This document shows, one piece after another, positions 56,951 to 64,000 of a stretch of 64,000 nucleotides of DNA (within the stretch, counting starts at the first letter, position 1; every line of letters begins with the position of its first letter). The DNA comes from SpSt-333 sp964371615 (lineage in GTDB: Bacteria > Bacteroidota > Ignavibacteria > UBA10030 > UBA8401). The stretch spans positions 434,001-498,000 of the forward strand of contig CAYJMS010000003.1 of the NCBI GenBank assembly GCA_964371615.1, read 5' to 3'. The notes below the pieces were generated by a model. The model had not been told where the DNA came from. It was given only the letters and a program-made list of their open reading frames with translations, and made no database searches. The translations under genes and the position numbers were made by a program.

Positions 56951-57337
56951 TCAGGATTTTGGTCGGAGCAAGAAAAAATAGGCCGTTGTCACGAATGTTG
57001 CAACCATCTGCGCGGCGTAAATGAACATCGCTGTATCCGATGTGACTTTCATGTTGACGGTGGTCAGGAAGTAGGCAAAGAGGCCGGCAGTAATGATCAT
57101 AACGGCTCTCATTACAAGGACATTCGATCGACGATCCAGCCGCTCCGGTTCAAAAAAAACAAAGTAGATAAATGCCAGCGACGCGACGATAATCGGCAGC
57201 GCAAACTTCTGTGCAAGCATGAACGACGGCAGATATTTCTTTTCGAATTGCTCGAAAGAATTTACCAGCATCACCAGCACGGTCAACGATGTGACGGCGA
57301 GATAGAAAAGACTCAATATTTTAGCGCGAAGGCTCAT
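56951..57337 (-). CDS. Hypothetical small membrane protein, four helices
   Basis: Start at ATG 57337 (MSLRAKILSLFYLAVTSLTVLVM); the longer frame runs through the terminator of the upstream gene. 128 residues with helices near 8-26, 43-60, 73-92 and 104-121 and short loops. No family recognised. It follows the 57424 gene on the same strand but a terminator lies between them, so it must have its own promoter. Confidence 0.7.
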   Translation of the reverse strand: MSLRAKILSLFYLAVTSLTVLVMLVNSFEQFEKKYLPSFMLAQKFALPIIVASLAFIYFVFFEPERLDRRSNVLVMRAVMIITAGLFAYFLTTVNMKVTSDTAMFIYAAQMVATFVTTAYFFLLRPKS

Positions 57338-57373
57338 CGTGATGGGGTGACAATCGAAAATGGTTGGTGTCGT

Positions 57374-57407
57374 AAAAAAAAGAAAAGCGGGACGAGATCG
57401 TCCCGCT
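57374..57407 (-). terminator. Terminator of the hypothetical gene at 57424
   Basis: Perfect 10-bp stem AGCGGGACGA / TCGTCCCGCT, then on the minus strand a U-rich run (plus-strand A run 57374-57385). 17 bases after the stop. Confidence 0.93.
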
Positions 57408-57423
57408 CGAGTTCTGCATTTCT

Positions 57424-58215
57424 TTAATGGGAATGTTTTACCCACTGATAGTGATGTTGCTGCAATTCTTCCTGCGTCGGCATCGGATAGAATATCAGTT
57501 CATTTCCCGCAGCGAACCAAAAACCGTGGCGGATCAGGGAATACGGCGCGTTTAACAGCGTCGTATTGAGGTTCAACGTCTTCGTCTTCTTATCCGGATG
57601 GCTCTTGATCTCAGTCAGGTATTCCAGCAATCGCGTTGCATTTGTTTCCGGAATCGGTGAATACGGAATTGAACTATTTTTATTTTTGGCGAAGAAATCT
57701 TCAATATTGAATTCGTACTGCGTGAAACAGACCTTCGGTGCTCCTTTGGATTTTGTCTCGCTGGTAATATATTTCCCAAATGCGCGCTGATCGATTGTCG
57801 ACGCCACCAGATTGGACAACGGCGTTATCTCCTGATAGATGCGCACCATGCCCGGTTCGTTTATAGCGGTGTATGGCTTGGCTTTAATTTCCAGCGATTT
57901 TCCGTTGGCGGTCACGAGATAGAGTTCTTTCATTGCAGAAAGATCGACATGCTCGAGAACGGCGTACGACGAAATGAATTTTGTTTTTTTCGGTTTTCCG
58001 TCGGGATGCGCCACGGTGAGCGAAAGATAATGGTCGATGTCGAAATACATATGCCGATAGTTGATGTCGATCTCGACGAAGATCACCTTTCCTTTGAAGT
58101 GTTTGGCGCTGCCGGTCGTGTAGTGAAGTGCAAATTCTACCGGTGTCAGCTGCGACGCGACGAGAGCATTCACCGGGAAGACGATCATATACAGATGTTT
58201 TTCATATTCTGCCAT
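57424..58215 (-). CDS. Hypothetical cytoplasmic protein
   Basis: Start at ATG 58215 (MAEYEKHLYMIVFPVNALVASQL) with AAAGGAA before it; the frame opens 34 codons earlier without support. 263 residues, no signal peptide. Blocks such as VEFALHYTTGSAKHFKGKVIFVEID, TVAHPDGKPKKTKFISSYAVLEHVD and a central VRIYQEITPLSNLVASTIDQRAFGKYI suggest a beta-sheet-rich enzyme-like or structural protein. I do not recognise a family. Monocistronic, with a strong terminator. Confidence 0.75.
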   Translation of the reverse strand: MAEYEKHLYMIVFPVNALVASQLTPVEFALHYTTGSAKHFKGKVIFVEIDINYRHMYFDIDHYLSLTVAHPDGKPKKTKFISSYAVLEHVDLSAMKELYLVTANGKSLEIKAKPYTAINEPGMVRIYQEITPLSNLVASTIDQRAFGKYITSETKSKGAPKVCFTQYEFNIEDFFAKNKNSSIPYSPIPETNATRLLEYLTEIKSHPDKKTKTLNLNTTLLNAPYSLIRHGFWFAAGNELIFYPMPTQEELQQHHYQWVKHSH

Positions 58216-58575
58216 AACAAATTCCTTTATGGATGTGGTGGGTGGAACAAAAGACAATGAGGTCGGGAATTCAATATTGTCCGATATAACATAGCAAAAA
58301 TTTGATGGAGAAAACATTAAAAAAAACTAAATGATACGAAGCACACGGTGTATTGACATCACTGAAGAATAAGCCTAATTTGTACTCAACAAAATGCCCT
58401 AGAGTAGCATTCGCTCTCTCTAACAATCCTCCTCAGAAGTCCATCTTCTCCCGAGCCTTGTTAGCTCTCCGGTTGTGAACACAGGACGCCACAATCTACG
58501 AGCTCTCGGAATCAATGACGCCCCATTTCTCACAGCCGACACGCATCATACTCACGTTATTTTTTGGGGGACGTT
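58216..58575. other. Divergent intergenic region before the T9SS protein gene
   Basis: 360 bases without a supported gene. Apart from the promoter at 58353-58381 there is only AT-rich sequence on the left and a C-rich, unstructured 190-base leader on the right of that promoter. Confidence 0.6.
58353..58381 (+). promoter_or_regulatory. Promoter of the tandem-repeat T9SS protein gene
   Basis: TTGACA, 17-nt spacer, TAATTT(G). The start point near 58388 leaves a leader of about 190 nt before ATG 58576. Confidence 0.65.
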
Positions 58576-60726
58576 ATGAAGAAATATCTACTTTTAGTAT
58601 TGCTTCCCGTATTTCTCACGGCACAATTAAGTATTGTTTCCACATTGCCGGTCAATAATGCGACGAATGTACCGCTCCTGGATACAATAAGCATGACATT
58701 CAGCGAAGCATTGGATACGAATGTGATGAATTCGGAAGAGATCTGGTTCTCGAATGTCGATTGGAATGCTACCGTAAGCTACGGATACAGCCAGGATCTG
58801 AAAACAACATATGGAGTGTACAACCTCCAGCCGAACACTACATACTTTATTGCCTGCACGTACGCCAAAGCACTTTCCGGCGCAACGATGACGGCACCGT
58901 TCGTTTATTATTTTACGACGGGGAGTAGTTTTCCACCTCATTCCGTCAGCGGAACGCTGCTCTCCGGCACCACGGGAGTCTCGGCGGAGCGCGCTATCGT
59001 CGGTTTAATGACGCAGTCGATGGATAATACTGATGGACGTCCGAATTTTGCCGGCTGGGCGAATGTCGGCAACAACGGATCATTTTCCATTCCGTATGTC
59101 TCCAATGGAACGTACTGGCCCGTCGCCGCAAAGGATGTCGACGGTGACGGTTCGATCGATCCCGGGAATGGGATTGACGCCTTTGCCTTCGGGGATTCGA
59201 TTGTTGTCAACAACGCCTCGGTGTCGGGTATATCGTTGACCTTTGTTAGTTTTGAATTGAATGTGGTATCCACGCTGCCGGCCAACAATTCGGTCAACGT
59301 ACCGTTAGAAGCGACGATCAGCATAACATTTGACCAGGCGCTCGATACCGTAGAGATGCAATCGGAAAAAAATATTTTCTTTTCTAACATTGATTTTGAC
59401 AGTGTCGTCAGCAGAGGATACAGCCCGGATCTCAAAACATCCACAGCGGTGGTACACCTGCAGCCGAATACGTCCTACTTTCTTGGCCTGATCTATGCGA
59501 GATCCACGATTGGCGCTAAGCTGACATCACCGTTTGTCTATTACTTTACCACCGGATCCAGTTTCCCCGCCGCCACGGTCAGCGGTTCGGTTATCCCCGG
59601 AACATCGGGTGTGTCACCCGAAAACGCTGTAGTTGGTTTAATGAAACGGTCGATTTATGAAACGGAGGGGAAGCCTGAATTTGTCGCCTGGGCCAATGTG
59701 AACAGCAACGGTACGTTTACCATTCCCTACGTTCCCAATGGCACCTACTGGCCATTGGCAGCAAAGGATGTGGACAAAAACGGCGAGATCAATCCAGAGC
59801 AAGGTAGTGATGCTCTTGCATTCACTGATTCTATTGTTGTCAACAACGCATCAGTATCGAATGTCATTCTGGAATTCATCGACAATACGCCGAAGACTTA
59901 TCACCAGGCAGTTGTGATTGCCGATAGCATAGCGGCGTTGCATCTCCCCGTCGATCGGGTGCTTCGGTACGTCAATACATGGGGAGTAGATACGCTCGGA
60001 CGGGGAATCGGCACGTGGCATTTTTGGTATACGGGAAACAACGACACCGTCGTTTATGACGTGCCCGGATCGAAATTCGAAGGGGGCGTCGATTCCACTA
60101 CCGATCCGTGGCAGGTGGAATGGGTGAGCAGTCATAAACCCCTGAACAATCATGCACTTGCCGCTCCAAGTCCCTCCGTCATCATAAATACGGAAAATGC
60201 CGGCGGCAGGGATTTTCGGATGATGCCGGTGCCGATCGAAGCGAACGGTGGTATTGAAATGGTGCTCGGCGATCACTCGGCCGGCGAGTTTCACCACAAT
60301 GTTCCCGATACGAATCTGATCTACTGGTCGGTCCGGTATATCTGGGAGATCAATTATGAACCGTGGATTTTGAACGGAAGAAAATTTCTTTGCGATTTTA
60401 CAACCGGAGCGGTATTGTTGAGTCAATCCATGTCTGTTTCGCACAGAGTGAACGCGCCGCTGGCGTTCGAATTGCTGCAGAACTATCCCAATCCGTTCAA
60501 TCCGTCGACAACCATTACGTTTACTGTGCCGGTGCGTGGACATGCAGTGGTGAAGGTGTTCAATATGCTGGGACAGGAAGTGGCGACCGTATTTAATGGA
60601 GAAGCAATGGCCGGGACGTATACGACCGTACAGTTCAATGCGGCGGGATTTGCAAGCGGATTATACATTGCACGGCTGGAATACGGCGGACGGATGCAGA
60701 TGAAAAAAATGATGCTTCTCAAATAG
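58576..60726 (+). CDS. T9SS-secreted protein with two long tandem repeats (Big_5/SbsA Ig-like)
   Basis: Start at ATG 58576 (MKKYLLLVLLPVFLTAQ). 716 residues. Residues about 18-230 and 231-445 are two copies of one unit: Big_5-like (VVSTLPxNNxxNVPLxxTISxTFxxALDT), a YYFTTGSSFP linker, a second beta domain, and an EF-hand-like DVDGDGSIDP/DVDKNGEINP loop ending SIVVNNASVS. Then a 190-residue region with paired His/Trp (GIGTWHFWYTGNNDTVVYDV) and the T9SS type A tail from LLQNYPNPFNPSTT to MMLLK. Function unknown; probably surface-exposed and calcium-binding. Confidence 0.85.
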   Translation: MKKYLLLVLLPVFLTAQLSIVSTLPVNNATNVPLLDTISMTFSEALDTNVMNSEEIWFSNVDWNATVSYGYSQDLKTTYGVYNLQPNTTYFIACTYAKALSGATMTAPFVYYFTTGSSFPPHSVSGTLLSGTTGVSAERAIVGLMTQSMDNTDGRPNFAGWANVGNNGSFSIPYVSNGTYWPVAAKDVDGDGSIDPGNGIDAFAFGDSIVVNNASVSGISLTFVSFELNVVSTLPANNSVNVPLEATISITFDQALDTVEMQSEKNIFFSNIDFDSVVSRGYSPDLKTSTAVVHLQPNTSYFLGLIYARSTIGAKLTSPFVYYFTTGSSFPAATVSGSVIPGTSGVSPENAVVGLMKRSIYETEGKPEFVAWANVNSNGTFTIPYVPNGTYWPLAAKDVDKNGEINPEQGSDALAFTDSIVVNNASVSNVILEFIDNTPKTYHQAVVIADSIAALHLPVDRVLRYVNTWGVDTLGRGIGTWHFWYTGNNDTVVYDVPGSKFEGGVDSTTDPWQVEWVSSHKPLNNHALAAPSPSVIINTENAGGRDFRMMPVPIEANGGIEMVLGDHSAGEFHHNVPDTNLIYWSVRYIWEINYEPWILNGRKFLCDFTTGAVLLSQSMSVSHRVNAPLAFELLQNYPNPFNPSTTITFTVPVRGHAVVKVFNMLGQEVATVFNGEAMAGTYTTVQFNAAGFASGLYIARLEYGGRMQMKKMMLLK

Positions 60727-60804
60727 TAATTATCAAAGGATTATACCGCGAATAATTTTTCACTCGTATCATCTTCATGGTCAACGAAGGAAGCGAGGCG
60801 GACA

Positions 60805-61341
60805 ATGAAAACAGCATACGACGACCGGAGCATGGTCTCCATCGACATATCGGACATTGATGCGCTGCTGAACTTTTTCCGCAGCAAAGACGGAGCAGCG
60901 CGGCAATGGGCACGGGAGCAATTGGTCAGAATAGGGAAACCGGCAGTACCGCGGCTGCTCCCGCTTCTGTCGCATCCCGACGATTTGATACGGTGGGAAG
61001 CATGCAAGACACTCGAAAAAATCAGGGATCCGCATGCAGCGGCAGCGCTTGCCAATGCACTATTGGACGACAATATGGATGTCCGCTGGGTCGCCGCCGA
61101 TGCATTAATAGAATTGGAGCATCGCGCAATTATTCCTGTTTTGGAAATCATTGAACGGCATTATGATTCGGTCCTACTGAGAGAAGCGGCGCACCATGTC
61201 CTGATAAACCTGAAGCGGGCCGGATTTCTGGATGAGGAACTGGAACTGGTAGTTGATGCGTTGACCGTGAACGAATTGCCGAGCAAAGCGGCATTTGCCG
61301 CTATCCGCATATTGGATGATCTGAGAACAAAAGTCCGATGA
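60805..61341 (+). CDS. HEAT-repeat protein
   Basis: 178 residues, cytoplasmic. Three to four HEAT/PBS-lyase-type helix pairs: WAREQLVRIGKPAVPRLLPLLSHPDDLIRWEACKTLEKI, DPHAAAALANALLDDNMDVRWVAADALIELEHRAIIPVLEII. Protein-binding scaffold without a readable partner. 78 bases after the T9SS gene and followed by its own terminator. Confidence 0.88.
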   Translation: MKTAYDDRSMVSIDISDIDALLNFFRSKDGAARQWAREQLVRIGKPAVPRLLPLLSHPDDLIRWEACKTLEKIRDPHAAAALANALLDDNMDVRWVAADALIELEHRAIIPVLEIIERHYDSVLLREAAHHVLINLKRAGFLDEELELVVDALTVNELPSKAAFAAIRILDDLRTKVR

Positions 61342-61383
61342 AAGCGTCTTAACGGTATACAACCATTACACAGCCGTAATCCT

Positions 61384-61413
61384 AAGGGCGTTCTGTTGAA
61401 CGCCCTTTTCATT
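61384..61413 (+). terminator. Terminator of the HEAT-repeat gene
   Basis: Perfect 10-bp stem AAGGGCGTTC / GAACGCCCTT, loop tgtt, then a T-rich tail. Confidence 0.93.
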
Positions 61414-61479
61414 TTTGATAAACGGCAATTTTTTCCCATGTTATAGATGGTGACCCGAATAACGAAAATATCGGACGCG

Positions 61480-63261
61480 ATGAAAAGAATAATACTCAGC
61501 ATAATTGTTGTTCAAATTCTTTCGGGACAATATCAATTTCAATCGCAATATCTTCAATCACCCGAAATGACATTCGGCTATGTCGACAGTTGTGCTAAAT
61601 TCTGGATGCAAGCGTACGACGCAACGGACGGAGGATTCTATATCAATATCAACCGTCAGGGGGCGCTTTCCGGATCCTCGATCAAGAATACGTTGAACCA
61701 GTCGCGCGATGCGTACGGTTTCATCCGGGCATTTCAAATGACGGGCGATACCGCATACCTTCGGTATGCACGATATGCGCTGACGTTCATGTATGCGCAT
61801 GCGTGGGACACTTCCAACGGCGGGTGGTTCAATTCCATTTCAAAAAATGGAACGCCCTCATCGCCCGGTGAAAATAAATCCGCTTACCATCAACATTATG
61901 CATTGCTCGGAATCGCTGCGGCTTACGAGGCAATGCGAGATACGACAGACCGGTACTGGTTGATGAAGGGATATGATTATAATGAATCTACACTCTGGGA
62001 TTCCGCACAGTCGAAATTTGGATACTACGATTATGTCGCCGCCAACGGATCAAATCCGACGGATAAAAGCTTTAACGCCACCGTTGACGCCGTGACGACT
62101 CACGTCCTGCATCTCTATTTGCTAACGGGTAATCATCAATATAAAATCCGACTGCTCCGCCTGGCGGAGAATATGATCGATCGGCTGGCAGCCAGCATGT
62201 CGTCGCAGGAAATTGGATTTGCCGAGAAATATACATCCGATTGGCAAATCAAAGAAAGTGAAACGATGACGATCATGGGACACGTGCTGAAGACAGGATG
62301 GTGTCTTGCGCGGATCTATCAATTGGAAAAAGATCCTCTCTTTCTTGCTGCGGCCGAACAGCTCGTGCAGAGTGTTCTCGATAAGGGATATGACCATCAG
62401 AACGGCGGTCCTTATAAAGATTACAACCGCATCACCGGACAAATGTTGATGTGGGGAATCGCCGATACCGCAAAAGCATGGTGGCAGATGGAGCAGGCGG
62501 TGACCGCGGGATTAATGCTCTATCATGTGACGGGTAAGGCATACTATTTGGCGATGGCCGATGAAACGCTCGATTTCTTTATGAAATATTTTGTAGACCA
62601 TGTGTACGGTGAAGTGTTCGAGAATAGCAATAAATTCGGCGGTTTTATTTCGCAGTGGGGGACGACGAAAGGAGGGACCGGAAAAGCGGGATATCACTCC
62701 ATTGAATTAGGATACTTTGTTTATCTCTACGGAAAACTTCTGGTGAAGAAAGAACCCGCAACCCTATATTATAGTTTTGAATCAGCATCGGAATCCCGGA
62801 ATTTTCGCATGCGGCCGATCGGACTTCCCGACGGTCAATTGAAGATTGTTTCGGTGTCGCGAAACGGCGAACCGTATACTTTGTTCGACTCGGCCGGCCT
62901 GGTACTGACCGTGCCGGAAACGATTGGCGGCATCTTTGCCGTTACCTATGCGTCGGTACAATCCGCAACCGCCGTTGCGTTCCGGGGCGAAGTCCCGCAT
63001 GAATTTGCGTTGCGTCAGAATTATCCGAATCCGTTTAATCCAAGTACGACAATTACATTCACCATACCGCAACGACAGCATATATCATTGACAATATACG
63101 ATGTGCTCGGAAAGGAAGTAGCGATGCTGGTGAATGAACATAAAGAGGCCGGAGAACACGCTGTTCGATTTACCGCAAACAATCTGTCGAGCGGCATCTA
63201 TTTCTACAGGATGGAGTCGGAAGGATTCGTTCAAACGAAAAAATTGATATTGATGAAGTAG
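61480..63261 (+). CDS. T9SS-secreted AGE-type (N-acylglucosamine 2-epimerase-like) (alpha/alpha)6 protein
   Basis: Start at ATG 61480 (MKRIILSIIVVQILSGQ). 593 residues. The catalytic-like barrel covers about 20-430: FWMQAYDATDGGFYINI, KNTLNQSRDAYGFIRAFQMTGD, GWFNSISKNG, SAYHQHYALLGIAAAYEAMRD, VDAVTTHVLHLYLLTGNHQYK, ESETMTIMGHVLKTGWCLARIY, ITGQMLMWGIADTAKAWWQMEQAVTAGL and a late GYHSIELGYF. Conserved His/Glu pairs fit AGE-superfamily epimerases or glucuronyl hydrolase-like folds. The tail LRQNYPNPFNPSTT...KKLILMK is a T9SS sorting domain, so the enzyme works outside the cell on a glycan. Substrate unknown. Confidence 0.88.
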   Translation: MKRIILSIIVVQILSGQYQFQSQYLQSPEMTFGYVDSCAKFWMQAYDATDGGFYININRQGALSGSSIKNTLNQSRDAYGFIRAFQMTGDTAYLRYARYALTFMYAHAWDTSNGGWFNSISKNGTPSSPGENKSAYHQHYALLGIAAAYEAMRDTTDRYWLMKGYDYNESTLWDSAQSKFGYYDYVAANGSNPTDKSFNATVDAVTTHVLHLYLLTGNHQYKIRLLRLAENMIDRLAASMSSQEIGFAEKYTSDWQIKESETMTIMGHVLKTGWCLARIYQLEKDPLFLAAAEQLVQSVLDKGYDHQNGGPYKDYNRITGQMLMWGIADTAKAWWQMEQAVTAGLMLYHVTGKAYYLAMADETLDFFMKYFVDHVYGEVFENSNKFGGFISQWGTTKGGTGKAGYHSIELGYFVYLYGKLLVKKEPATLYYSFESASESRNFRMRPIGLPDGQLKIVSVSRNGEPYTLFDSAGLVLTVPETIGGIFAVTYASVQSATAVAFRGEVPHEFALRQNYPNPFNPSTTITFTIPQRQHISLTIYDVLGKEVAMLVNEHKEAGEHAVRFTANNLSSGIYFYRMESEGFVQTKKLILMK

Positions 63262-63280
63262 CACCCGCATTGTGTATGAA

Positions 63281-63313
63281 ATCCTACCGAAGTCCGGCCG
63301 ACTTCGGTAGGAT
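63281..63313. terminator. Bidirectional terminator between convergent genes
   Basis: Perfect 14-bp stem ATCCTACCGAAGTC with a 5-nt loop, between the stops at 63261 and 63320. Confidence 0.85.
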
Positions 63314-63319
63314 GATTGT

Positions 63320-64000
63320 TTAAATCCTCCACCGCAATCCAATATACGCCGATCGGCCATAGACCGGCCCCCAGATCAACGCACTGTCAAAAAACGAGCC
63401 GTTCGGATTTGCAGCATCGATAATGGGATTGGACTGCCGAAAATTCAACAGATTCTCGAGGCCCAGATAAATATCAAGTCCCGCAAAAAACGAACGGGTG
63501 ATCTGTACGTTCACCAGTGCAAAATCCGGCGACGAGGTTCTGCTCTGCAAGCCGGCAGGATTGAGCTGCGTATCCGGAAGCCGTTTCTTCCCGAACCATT
63601 GCACCGTCAGGTCGTACGACATCTGTGCTTCATTTTCATCCTCGCGTTCCGTCGTATAGGCGAAGTTTATGAATGCCCGGTGCTTGGCGACAAACGGCCG
63701 ATCGCGGAGCGTTCCGTTGATCGTCTGCCGCACGTCGTACAGCCGGTACGCGATGCGTGTTCCCAACCGCTCGATCGGCTGAAAGTTCAGTTCGACCTGC
63801 ACGCTGTTGGAGAATGACTGTCCGTCCAGATTGCGGAAGATAACCGACTGCGGATCGGTATCCAGATCGACAACGTTTTGATTCTCGAATCGGGTGCTGT
63901 AGAGATCGACCGTGATCGTTGCTTCGCGGTAATCCCACAAAAAATAGTGAGTGACATTGAATCCGTAATTCCACGCCGATTCAGGCTCGAGCATGAACTC
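63320..64000 (-). CDS. TonB-dependent receptor, C-terminal part (continues beyond the window)
   Basis: About 227 residues visible; the gene runs off the right edge. Strand-rich barrel segments typical of receptor C-termini: YGFNVTHYFLWDYREATITVDLYSTRFENQNVVDL, SFSNSVQVELNFQPIERLGTRIAYRLYDVRQ, FALVNVQITRSFFAGLDIYLGLENLLNFRQSNPI and a terminal GRSAYIGLRWRI. Ligand unknown; no carbohydrate or vitamin gene is adjacent apart from the T9SS epimerase-like gene it converges with. Confidence 0.88.
   Translation of the reverse strand, partial: EFMLEPESAWNYGFNVTHYFLWDYREATITVDLYSTRFENQNVVDLDTDPQSVIFRNLDGQSFSNSVQVELNFQPIERLGTRIAYRLYDVRQTINGTLRDRPFVAKHRAFINFAYTTEREDENEAQMSYDLTVQWFGKKRLPDTQLNPAGLQSRTSSPDFALVNVQITRSFFAGLDIYLGLENLLNFRQSNPIIDAANPNGSFFDSALIWGPVYGRSAYIGLRWRI

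Noticed and set aside
1..64000. tRNA, tmRNA, RNase P or SRP RNA genes
   Set aside because: I looked for the conserved GGTTCGAATC-type T-arm and CCA-end context and for the core strings of the other RNAs and saw none; a dedicated search could still find one.

Overview
The window looks like chromosomal DNA of a bacterium of the Bacteroidota/Chlorobiota (FCB) group, most likely an Ignavibacteria-like lineage. This rests on family knowledge, not on a search. Two secreted proteins end in a type IX secretion sorting domain with the NYPNPFNPSTT signature. There are S46 and S9 exopeptidases typical of peptide-fermenting Bacteroidota, TonB-dependent receptors, a TPP-riboswitch thiamine operon of the Bacteroidota layout (TonB receptor, thiamine pyrophosphokinase, PnuT) and DUF302/DUF6132/DUF2851/DUF3078/DUF4921 families. 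I found no rRNA operon, tRNA, CRISPR array or prophage.

Layout. 1-4.6 kb: outer-membrane barrel protein with an RsbW-like kinase, a methyltransferase, and malate dehydrogenase followed by a cluster of three hairpins. 4.7-5.3 kb: rplU-rpmA with a clear promoter and terminator. 5.4-9.1 kb: an ECF sigma/anti-sigma pair heading a run of small thiol/redox genes (DUF2892, thioredoxin, FmdB zinc ribbon, two membrane-anchored rhodaneses, DUF6132, OsmC, DUF302). 9.3-14.5 kb: an MBL-fold hydrolase, a 2-oxoacid:ferredoxin oxidoreductase pair (alpha; beta fused to gamma) with a small ferritin-like partner, and a lipoprotein. 14.6-18.6 kb: thiamine-uptake operon under a TPP riboswitch with its own terminator. 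18.5-28.5 kb (minus strand): hybrid histidine kinase, SPFH protein, secreted glucan-debranching-like enzyme, AlkD-like protein, glycerate kinase, K+/H+ antiporter. 29-36 kb: secreted proteins, enolase, phosphohexomutase, DUF4921 GalT-like protein, MscL-like channel. 37-43 kb: cold-shock gene with a structured, terminator-bearing leader, acyl-activating enzyme, S46 peptidase, TerB-like coiled-coil protein. 43-57 kb: Rieske protein, glycosyltransferase, M28 and two S9 peptidases, TrhO, pyrF, dcd and two single-tyrosine HUH transposase genes. 57-64 kb: unknowns, two T9SS-secreted proteins, a HEAT protein and the end of a TonB receptor.

Functionally the window is dominated by peptide use (S46, two S9 and one M28 exported peptidases feeding ferredoxin-linked 2-oxoacid oxidation), lower glycolysis, thiamine salvage (TPP is the cofactor of the oxidoreductase) and thiol/sulfur redox control.

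The most unusual element is a REP-associated tyrosine transposase (RAYT) gene bracketed by two 16-bp hairpins that differ by a compensated base pair. The same hairpins recur, paired with a second invariant palindrome, at 3' gene ends 4 and 47 kb away. A second, unrelated IS200-like gene has its own outward-facing palindromes. The other leads are the sigma-factor/rhodanese redox operon and the unidentified RNA in front of the cold-shock gene.
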